Below are positions 1-5,243 of a DNA stretch of 6,526 nt, in pieces (the stretch's first letter is position 1; each line of letters opens with the position of its first letter). This DNA comes from Chloroflexota bacterium (lineage in GTDB: Bacteria > Chloroflexota > Limnocylindria > P2-11E). Made by a program: the position numbers and the translations under genes. The notes under the pieces were generated by a model. It saw only the letters and a list, made by a program, of their open reading frames with translations, was not told where the DNA came from and searched no databases. The stretch covers positions 1 to 6,526 of the forward strand of contig JANXXG010000070.1 in assembly GCA_025350745.1 (NCBI GenBank), in the 5' to 3' direction.

Positions 1-990
1 GGCGAGTGCATCGCCCGGCGCGCCCCCAAGGTGCTGGACACGGTCGTCCGCGAGCTCCTCTGGCCGGCCATCACCGGTCGCGACCCCCACGACGTCGAGG
101 GCCTCTGGGACGAGATGTTCACGCTGCTGCGGCCCTGGGGGCATTACCGCGGGTTCGTCCAGGAGGGCATAAGCGGGATCGATCAGGCGCTCTGGGACAT
201 CCTCGCCCAGGCCCAGGGCATCCCGCTCTACAAGGCCCTCGGCGGCGCCGGCCGCACGTCCGTGCCGGTGTACGGGTCGAAGATCTACACCGCGGATCCG
301 GCGGCGATGGCGAAGCAGGCGAAGCAGAAGGTCGACGAGGGCCACGTCGCCCTCAAGATCCAGATCGGGCGCTCCGCGGAGCGCGGCGGATGGCGCGGCG
401 ACGTGGAGGTCACAAAAGCCATTCGCGAGGCGGTCGGCCCGAAGATCGACATCGGCGCAGACGTGAACAGCGCGTACGACGCCGCGACGGCGATCAAGGC
501 CTGCCACGAGCTCGCGAAGTACGACCTGTGGTTCATCGAGGAGCCGGTGTACCCGGACGACATCGACGGGTACGAGCTCATCCGGCGTTCGCAGCCGATC
601 CCGGTCGCGGCCGGCGAGTCCGAGTTCGGGATCTTCGGATTCCGCGAGCTGCTGAAGCGGCGCGCGATCGACATCGTGCAGCCGGACGTCGCGCGCATCG
701 GCGGGTTCACCGCGGCGAAGCGGCTCGGCGCGCTCGTGCACGCGCACAACGTGAAGTACGCGCCGCACACCGGGTTCTCCTGCGGCCTCGCGCAGCTCGC
801 GTCGATGCACCTGGCGGCCGCGATCCCCAACCTCGCGAGGTTGGAACACATGTGGATCACCAATCCGCTCGCAGAGATCTTCGAGGAGCCGCTGCCACAG
901 CCGAAGAACGGGATGCTCGCGCTCCCGACGAAGCCCGGGCTGGGCCTCACGGTCGACCGGAAGAAGCTGGAGCAGCATCGGGTCGCGTGA
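1..990 (+). CDS. Mandelate racemase/muconate lactonizing enzyme family protein (enolase superfamily), 5'-truncated by window edge
   Basis: The enzyme should abstract a proton alpha to a carboxylate and stabilise the enolate on Mg2+, as sugar-acid dehydratases, cycloisomerases and epimerases of this superfamily do. The reading frame is open from base 1; the first residues, G-E-C, match the end of the family's GWGEC motif, so roughly 45-50 N-terminal residues lie outside the window. Visible are 329 residues: the end of the capping domain (SGIDQALWDI near 59-68), then the barrel with metal ligands D154 (GADVNSAYD), E180/E181 (FIEEP) and E206 (AGESEF), and the general-base dyad D229 (QPDVARIGG) with H256 (PHTG). 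The usual K-x-K motif reads K119-I-Q121, so the second catalytic lysine is missing. The C-terminal PGLGL segment resembles galactarolactone cycloisomerase-like members. Substrate is unknown; a GTG at 31 is internal and not the start. Its stop overlaps the next gene. Confidence 0.9.
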   Translation, partial: GECIARRAPKVLDTVVRELLWPAITGRDPHDVEGLWDEMFTLLRPWGHYRGFVQEGISGIDQALWDILAQAQGIPLYKALGGAGRTSVPVYGSKIYTADPAAMAKQAKQKVDEGHVALKIQIGRSAERGGWRGDVEVTKAIREAVGPKIDIGADVNSAYDAATAIKACHELAKYDLWFIEEPVYPDDIDGYELIRRSQPIPVAAGESEFGIFGFRELLKRRAIDIVQPDVARIGGFTAAKRLGALVHAHNVKYAPHTGFSCGLAQLASMHLAAAIPNLARLEHMWITNPLAEIFEEPLPQPKNGMLALPTKPGLGLTVDRKKLEQHRVA

Positions 991-1535
991 TGAAGCCCTG
1001 GCGGACCGTATCGCGCCGGGTGCTCCTCGATCGCACGCCGTGGTTCACCGTCGGCGCGGAGACCGTCGCGCTGCCCGACGGCCAGATCGTCGATGACTTC
1101 GGCTTCATCGACATGGTCGACTTCGCGGTCATCGTGCCGGTCACGGCCGCGGGCGACACGATCCTCATCCGCTCGTACAAGCACGGCATCCGGGCGGTGT
1201 CGCTCTCGCTGCCCGCGGGCGGGTTAGATGGGGGCGAGGAGCCGCTCGCCTGCGCCCAGCGCGAGCTGCGTGAAGAGACCGGTTTCGAGGCTGACCGGTG
1301 GGAGCCGCTCGGCCGCTTCATCGTCGACCCGAATCGCGGCTGCGGCGCGATGCATGCCTTCATCGCCCACGGCGCGCGAAAGGTGGCGGAGCCGAACAGC
1401 GGCGACCTTGAAGAGCAGGAGCTGCTGTTCGTGCCGATGCGCGAGGCGATCGCCAAGCTGCGGGCCGGCGAGATCCTGCATCTGGCGAGCGCGGCCGCGC
1501 TCAGCCTGGCAGTGGTCGCGCTCCGACCGGACTAG
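990..1535 (+). CDS. Nudix hydrolase, ADP-ribose pyrophosphatase-like
   Basis: A 181-residue Nudix enzyme that should hydrolyse a nucleoside diphosphate linked to another moiety, most likely ADP-ribose or a related ADP-sugar, using Mg2+ in the cytoplasm. Residues 77-99 match the Nudix box G-x5-E-x7-R-E-U-x-E-E-x-G-U exactly, with R91, E92, E95, E96 and G98. It is preceded by LPAGG (74-78), typical of the ADPRase branch. P114, fifteen residues after the box in FIVDPNRG, sits where the diagnostic proline of ADP-ribose pyrophosphatases lies. The ATG at 990 shares one base with the TGA of the upstream gene and has no well-spaced Shine-Dalgarno (a GGAG lies 17 nt away), so translation probably depends on coupling. 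The frame stays open far upstream, but that part is a shadow of the enolase-superfamily gene. Substrate specificity is inferred. Confidence 0.9.
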   Translation: MKPWRTVSRRVLLDRTPWFTVGAETVALPDGQIVDDFGFIDMVDFAVIVPVTAAGDTILIRSYKHGIRAVSLSLPAGGLDGGEEPLACAQRELREETGFEADRWEPLGRFIVDPNRGCGAMHAFIAHGARKVAEPNSGDLEEQELLFVPMREAIAKLRAGEILHLASAAALSLAVVALRPD

Positions 1536-2887
1536 GGGCTGAGCCGAGTCTCCTGACCGCCGAGCCCGCCATTCGGCGAGACCTCGACGTCGACGACCCA
1601 CCGGACGGAGTTCGCGCAGGGGCAGGCCCCACCAACGCGCGCCAGACGAGGCATCGAGGAAAGCGCCTTCTCGAGCGGCACCGTGCCACGTGCCACGCCG
1701 CGCTGAAGCTCGGCCCAGTGCTTCACGTCCACGGAGGCGACGTACGCCTCCGGCAGGTGATCGCGCACGTGCGCGATGTACGCGTCCACGTCGGTGAAGG
1801 TCCCGCCATCAAAGCCGATCATCTGGAACGCCGACTCGCCGCGCCGACGGAAGAAGCTTGCGTGCGGGAGCTTCAGGAGATCGTCGTCCCAGGAGAGGCC
1901 GTCGATCGCGCCGCGGTCCGCCTTCACGCGGGCGTAGAGCGCGTCGGCCTCGTCCCGTGAGAGCCGCGGGAAGCGGGCGCGAACGTAGCGCTGGTTGATG
2001 TCGTCGAGCATCTTGTCGCACTCGGCGATGTACTCGTCCTGCGCGACCCGATTCGTCTTGTCCTTCAGCCCGAGGCGGACGTTGGTCTTTCCCCCACGCT
2101 CGTCCCCGAACATCTCGAGACCACGACCGAACCATTTGTTCACGACCTTCTGGAGCACGGGCATCGTGATGAGCGCGTCCGACTTCACGGCCGCCTCAGC
2201 CCACCGGCGCATCGGGATGACGCCCGCGGCGAGGTGGAAGGCCTCCTCGCGAAGCATCGGGGGCATCGACGAGGCCATCGGCTGATACGCGTTCACCTTC
2301 TGCATCGTGAGCTGGTACTTCCCCACGCGATCGATGAACGCCGCGAACACGATGTTGTCCACGAAGCTGTCGTACTCCAGGTTGAAGGCCGCGAGTACGT
2401 GCGATCCGGTCTTCATGGACAGGATCTCCTCGACCATGTCCTGCGGCTTTGTGTCCGTCACCGGCGACCAGTCCGCGCTCGTGAGCAGGTGGATCATCTG
2501 GTAGCCGTGGCGGAGCTCCTCGGCCATGACGCGGAGGACCCAGGCCTGATCCTGGGGGTCGCTTGCGCGAGCCAGCGTCGCCTGGTGCTGCTGGATCGAG
2601 CCGAATTCGGTCGAGGCCTGCGCCCGGATGATCGCGAGCAGCTCCTCGGCGGCCTTCGGATCGAGCTCCCGCGGGGCGACCGCCTTGGGCTGCCCTTTCC
2701 GGTCGCCCACCTCGATGTGTTCCGGCATGTTCTGCTGGATCCGGGCACACAGGCAGAACGCTTCGTCCTTCGGGAAGTAGGTGTCCCACTGCTCCGGGAG
2801 CTTCGGGTAGTCGGGGAAGTTGTGTCGCTGCCAGTGCATCACCGCCTCGTGGTACTGACGCGGAAGCTGGCTCTGGTGATCGGCCAC
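1532..2887 (-). CDS. BoxB/PaaA-like diiron oxygenase (phenylacetic acid catabolic family, ferritin-like)
   Basis: A 451-residue protein with the carboxylate-bridged diiron pattern of benzoyl-CoA epoxidase BoxB and phenylacetyl-CoA epoxidase PaaA: E94, then 29 residues to E124-x2-H127 (AEELRHGYQ), an aspartate near D186 (FIDRVGKYQ; D177 is the alternative), then E215-x2-H218 (LREEAFHL). BoxB and PaaA activate O2 to epoxidise an aromatic acyl-CoA. Length is near BoxB (about 475) and well above PaaA (about 310). The N-terminus differs from canonical BoxB as I recall it, so this is probably a divergent paralogue. C-x-C pairs occur at C45/C47 and C422/C424. The GTG start at 2887 is supported by GGAGGGG five bases upstream; the nearby ATG at 2892 is out of frame. 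It follows the TetR gene by 54 bp, with a putative operator between. No reductase or partner subunit is nearby. Family is confident; substrate and reaction are not known. Confidence 0.85.
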   Translation of the reverse strand: MADHQSQLPRQYHEAVMHWQRHNFPDYPKLPEQWDTYFPKDEAFCLCARIQQNMPEHIEVGDRKGQPKAVAPRELDPKAAEELLAIIRAQASTEFGSIQQHQATLARASDPQDQAWVLRVMAEELRHGYQMIHLLTSADWSPVTDTKPQDMVEEILSMKTGSHVLAAFNLEYDSFVDNIVFAAFIDRVGKYQLTMQKVNAYQPMASSMPPMLREEAFHLAAGVIPMRRWAEAAVKSDALITMPVLQKVVNKWFGRGLEMFGDERGGKTNVRLGLKDKTNRVAQDEYIAECDKMLDDINQRYVRARFPRLSRDEADALYARVKADRGAIDGLSWDDDLLKLPHASFFRRRGESAFQMIGFDGGTFTDVDAYIAHVRDHLPEAYVASVDVKHWAELQRGVARGTVPLEKALSSMPRLARVGGACPCANSVRWVVDVEVSPNGGLGGQETRLSP

Positions 2888-2892
2888 GCCAT

Positions 2893-2899
2893 CCCCTCC
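2893..2899 (-). promoter_or_regulatory. Ribosome binding site deciding the GTG start of the BoxB-like gene
   Basis: On the - strand GGAGGGG lies five bases before the GTG at 2887. An ATG at 2892 lies too close to this site and is in another frame, so the GTG is the initiator. Confidence 0.7.
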
Positions 2900-2907
2900 G
2901 GTTCGCT

Positions 2908-2921
2908 ACTAACTAGGTAGT
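2908..2921. promoter_or_regulatory. Putative TetR-family operator (CTAG-centred palindrome)
   Basis: The sequence ACTAACTAGGTAGT pairs with its own reverse complement at six of seven positions, with a single mismatch pair at 2912/2917. It lies in the only non-coding gap between the TetR gene and the BoxB-like gene, 21 bases before the GTG start and just upstream of the Shine-Dalgarno. It is also AT-rich against a GC-rich background. TetR-family repressors commonly bind such imperfect palindromes near the target gene's promoter. A TTGATA (2940-2945, - strand, overlapping the tetR stop) could be a -35 element, but no convincing -10 is seen. Binding by the adjacent regulator is inferred. Confidence 0.55.
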
Positions 2922-2941
2922 CAGGACGTCCCGCCAGTCTA

Positions 2942-3616
2942 TCAACGCCGGGCCAGCAGCCCCTCCAGGCCGAGCGTCTGGAACGCCGCCGACACCTCGT
3001 CCACGCCGGCGCGGCCGTTCGGCCGGAACCACTTGTAGACCCAGAAGCACATCCCGAGGATGGCGAACGCGGCGACCGCGGGGTCGGCCTTTCGAAAGAG
3101 ACCGGCAGCGGACCCATCGCGTACGACCTGCTCCAGCGCGGCCGCGATCTTGCGCTCGATCCGGGTCACCGTCACCAGGTGCTTCGGAGCCAGATGGCCC
3201 TTCTCCTGGAAGTACACCGTGAAGAACTCCGGCCGCTCGGCCACGAGCCGCACGAACGAGTCGATCATCAGCCCGAGCTTGCGGTCGGCCGGCGCGCCCG
3301 AGCGCCCGATCGCGGAGATGCTCGTGTCGGCGAGCGCAAGGGTCTGGGTCGAGATCTGGAAGAGCAGCTCCTCCTTGTTCTCCACGTAGTAGTAGAAGGC
3401 GGCCTTCGTCAGATCGAGCTGGCTGGTGACATCCTCGACCGTCGTTCCGGCGAAGCCGCGCTCCCGCATGAGCAGCGCACCTGCATCGAGGATCGCCTGG
3501 CGTCGCGGTCCCGAGCGCGGCTCGTCGCCGGCGGCGCGCGGTCGGGCCCTGAGGGTGCGGCCGTCGGGGCGCTTGGGCTTGAGCTTCGGGGCCGGCCTCC
3601 GGCGGGACGCGGGCAT
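2942..3616 (-). CDS. TetR/AcrR-family transcriptional regulator
   Basis: A 224-residue one-component regulator. Residues 1-37 form an Arg/Pro/Lys-rich, probably disordered tail. The TetR DNA-binding domain spans about 38-85, with the helix-turn-helix near 60-79 (TTVEDVTSQLDLTKAAFYYYV) followed by the characteristic NKEELL. The C-terminal half (RPEFFTVYFQEKGHL and the later CFWVYKWFRP) resembles the ligand domain of the KstR2-like TetR group, several members of which respond to acyl-CoA thioesters. An acyl-CoA effector would suit the downstream BoxB/PaaA-like enzyme, but this is inference. The ATG lies 2 bp after the stop of the GNAT gene with only a weak ribosome site, which suggests coupled translation. 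It probably controls the downstream diiron gene through the palindrome at 2908-2921; whether it also controls its own transcript is not visible. Confidence 0.92.
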   Translation of the reverse strand: MPASRRRPAPKLKPKRPDGRTLRARPRAAGDEPRSGPRRQAILDAGALLMRERGFAGTTVEDVTSQLDLTKAAFYYYVENKEELLFQISTQTLALADTSISAIGRSGAPADRKLGLMIDSFVRLVAERPEFFTVYFQEKGHLAPKHLVTVTRIERKIAAALEQVVRDGSAAGLFRKADPAVAAFAILGMCFWVYKWFRPNGRAGVDEVSAAFQTLGLEGLLARR

Positions 3617-3618
3617 CG

Positions 3619-4068
3619 CTAGAGCCGCTTCTCGAGCGCGGTCAGTGGCGCCGGGGTGAACTGCATCGCCTTCAGGAACCCGGCGATGTCCTCGTCCCGC
3701 GTGGCGACCATGGTTCGGGCGATGTGCGCGCCCTGGGCGCGGAAGTGCGCGAGCAGTGCGTCGATGAGCTTGCGACCGAGATCGCGGCCGCGGACGTCGG
3801 GGTCGACGCCGAAGAACTCGATCCAGCCGGTGGGCTCGTCGAGGCCGAATTCCCCGCCCCGGACCTCGCCCATCATGAAGCCGGCGACCTTGCCGCCGAC
3901 GTCGGCGACCTGCGACGAGTCGGCATCGCGCCGGAGGTAGTAGCCCACGCGGCGCTCCCAGACGTCGGGCCGATACTGCCGCGTGATCCGCTCGTCGATA
4001 CGCGTGATGCCCTCGAGATCGAGCTCGGTCATCGGTCGGATCACGACGTCATCGGCCATCGGGCGCAC
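3619..4068 (-). CDS. GNAT-family N-acetyltransferase
   Basis: A 149-residue single-domain GNAT enzyme that should transfer an acetyl group from acetyl-CoA to an amine; the acceptor is unknown. It starts with the typical first strand (VVIRPMTELDLEGI, about 8-21). The core strand WIEFFGVDPDVRG (82-94) leads into the acetyl-CoA pyrophosphate loop R93-G-R-D-L-G98 and the following helix (RKLIDALLAHF). The first glycine of the usual R-G-x-G-x-G loop is Asp96. The end FLKAMQFTPAPLTALEKRL matches the usual last strand. I chose the GTG at 4068 because GAAGGG lies five bases upstream; the ATG at 4059, three codons later, is the alternative but has poorer spacing. The frame stays open to 4533 on the - strand, but that stretch lacks domain character and lies opposite the peptidase gene. 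It is first in the operon with the TetR and BoxB-like genes. Confidence 0.88.
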   Translation of the reverse strand: MRPMADDVVIRPMTELDLEGITRIDERITRQYRPDVWERRVGYYLRRDADSSQVADVGGKVAGFMMGEVRGGEFGLDEPTGWIEFFGVDPDVRGRDLGRKLIDALLAHFRAQGAHIARTMVATRDEDIAGFLKAMQFTPAPLTALEKRL

Positions 4069-4324
4069 GATAGCCCTTCGGGCCGCCTCCGAATCCGGGA
4101 TCAAGCGGGTGTCGTCTCTAACGATCCGCGGGACCGCGTCCGCTCTTCGGACATCCACCATCTTCATGAGCCTGTTACGGCGCGCCCCCTGGAACGCAAT
4201 GCCCGCGGAGCACTGACGCTTGCCTGACCGCTGAGCGAGCGAACGGGGCCTGGCCGCCTCGTCCGGGTGGTCACCGAACCGCCGCTGACAAAGCGGACAC
4301 CGCGACCATCGCACGTGGGAAGGG
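4069..4324. other. Divergent intergenic region (256 bp)
   Basis: This gap separates the leftward GNAT-TetR-BoxB-like operon from the rightward M23 peptidase gene, so it should hold both promoters. I could not find convincing -35/-10 pairs on either strand, nor a tRNA or riboswitch fold. Small inverted repeats such as CCGCT/AGCGG near 4282-4296 are short enough to be chance in GC-rich DNA. Open frames cross it on both strands, but their translations look like out-of-frame GC-rich sequence. Confidence 0.5.
4074..4079 (-). promoter_or_regulatory. Ribosome binding site supporting the GTG start of the GNAT gene
   Basis: GAAGGG on the - strand is five bases from GTG 4068 and fourteen from ATG 4059. 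This favours the GTG as initiator, although the motif is only a moderate match to AGGAGG. Confidence 0.5.
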
Positions 4325-5173
4325 ATGTCCATCCACAACGCCCGGCTACGGGCCCTCACCGCCGCCATGATCACCCTCGGGTGTCTCTTCGCCCTCGCGA
4401 CGCCGGCGCGGGCTGATGAGGGCCCCGCCGCTCCGCCGCGCGCGATCCCCCAGGCGCGCTCGATCCCCCGCAGCTTCGGCTCGTACGACGCGCTCACCGC
4501 AATGGCCTCCGCCGTGGCCGCCGACCAGGCCACCCTCTATGCGCAGCTCGCGGCGGCACGCGCCGAGGGTGAGCTCGCGCGATCCATCCTTCTCGCCATC
4601 GTTAACCCGCGGCTGCGCGGCGGCCTCATCAGGATCGAAGCGAACGTGAACGATGAGCCCGCGCTCGGCGCGCTCCGCGCCGAGATCGTGTCTGCCGCTT
4701 CGACCGAGACGCGTCTCCTTGAGAGCGGCGCGAGCGCGACTGCACCGGCTGCCACGTGGCAGCGACCACTCGCGGGCGAGGTCAGCCAGCCCTTTGGTCC
4801 GACGTACCTGGGGCTCGAGCCGGCCCGCCTGTACAAGGGCACCTACTACTCGCACTTCCACGAGGGCCTCGACATCACCGCGCCAAGAGGCACGCCGATC
4901 ATCGCGCCGGCCCGCGGCCGGGTGGTGTTCGCGGGTCGCATGATGGACGGGGCCCAGGTCGTCGTGCTCGCGCATGACAACGGGCTGGTCTCCCTCTATG
5001 CGCACCTCGACGCCGGACCGCTCGCGCCGACCGTGAAGGCCGGCGATCTCGTGGAGCCCGGCGACCGCATCGGCTCGGTCGGCCTCACCGGCCTGACCAC
5101 GGGCTACCACCTGCACTGGGCCGTCTACAAGAACGGCGATCCCCTCGACCCGGTGAGCCTGCTCGCGCGATAG
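4325..5173 (+). CDS. Secreted M23-family (LytM-type) metallopeptidase
   Basis: A 282-residue exported zinc peptidase expected to cleave peptide cross-bridges or stems in peptidoglycan. Residues 1-30 form a Sec signal peptide: basic RLR, hydrophobic core to about 26, and PARA-DE as the likely cleavage site after A30. No good lipobox is present, since the only cysteine there, C20, follows T-L-G. A helical Ala-rich N-terminal region (about 50-140) precedes the M23 domain (about 149-280). The zinc motifs are intact: H179-x3-D183 (HEGLD) and H262-x-H264 (YHLHWAV), with YAHLD between. This predicts an active enzyme, unlike degenerate EnvC/NlpD activators. GGGAAGGG lies directly against the ATG at 4325, closer than usual. 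The next Met (residue 15) has no ribosome site and would shorten the signal peptide. A strong hairpin follows the stop. Confidence 0.93.
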   Translation: MSIHNARLRALTAAMITLGCLFALATPARADEGPAAPPRAIPQARSIPRSFGSYDALTAMASAVAADQATLYAQLAAARAEGELARSILLAIVNPRLRGGLIRIEANVNDEPALGALRAEIVSAASTETRLLESGASATAPAATWQRPLAGEVSQPFGPTYLGLEPARLYKGTYYSHFHEGLDITAPRGTPIIAPARGRVVFAGRMMDGAQVVVLAHDNGLVSLYAHLDAGPLAPTVKAGDLVEPGDRIGSVGLTGLTTGYHLHWAVYKNGDPLDPVSLLAR

Positions 5174-5200
5174 CAGGACCTGTCCCACCCGACTGGAATG

Positions 5201-5233
5201 GAGCGAGGCGGCCCCTCCCGGGCCGCCTCGCTC
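5201..5233. terminator. Perfect hairpin between convergent genes, probable bidirectional terminator
   Basis: Bases 5201-5214 are the exact reverse complement of 5220-5233, giving a 14-bp GC-rich stem with a 5-base loop (CTCCC). It starts 27 bases after the peptidase stop and ends 10 bases before the DUF4349 stop, where terminators serving both genes would sit. Neither side has a clear T-tract (TGCGTTC on +, CATTCC on -), so it is not a textbook intrinsic terminator. In high-GC bacteria such hairpins often mark transcript ends. Confidence 0.75.
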
Positions 5234-5243
5234 TGCGTTCCGG

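Noticed and set aside
369..384. Perfect 16-bp palindrome GCGCTCCGCGGAGCGC inside the enolase-superfamily gene.
   Set aside because: It encodes ordinary residues (RSAERG) with GC-preferred codons; such palindromes are expected occasionally at this base composition.
6..989. Open + strand frame running in from the left edge and continuing into the Nudix gene, which could suggest a 509-residue fusion.
   Set aside because: Its translation before 990 is Arg/Pro/Gly-rich with no domain character. The other frame encodes a clear enolase-superfamily protein, so this is a shadow frame and the Nudix protein starts at 990.
1558..1578. Hairpin with a 6-bp stem (CGCCGA/TCGGCG, 9-base loop) just after the Nudix stop as a possible terminator.
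   Set aside because: The stem is short, there is no T-tract, and it lies within the coding region of the convergent BoxB-like gene.
1682..1697. Short tandem repeat of GTGCCAC.
   Set aside because: There are only two copies within a coding sequence, most likely chance.
2234..2920. A + strand open frame of 228 residues opposite the BoxB-like gene.
   Set aside because: It is the antisense shadow of a strongly conserved coding region, with no domain signature and His/Arg-rich composition typical of antisense frames.
4069..4324. Possible small RNA, riboswitch or tRNA in the divergent gap.
   Set aside because: No cloverleaf, long stem or known riboswitch core was visible; only weak 5-bp stems were found.
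4069..4533. N-terminal extension of the GNAT protein by up to 155 residues.
   Set aside because: The extension resembles random GC-rich coding, runs opposite the peptidase's signal peptide region, and a good ribosome site with a start lies right before the GNAT domain.
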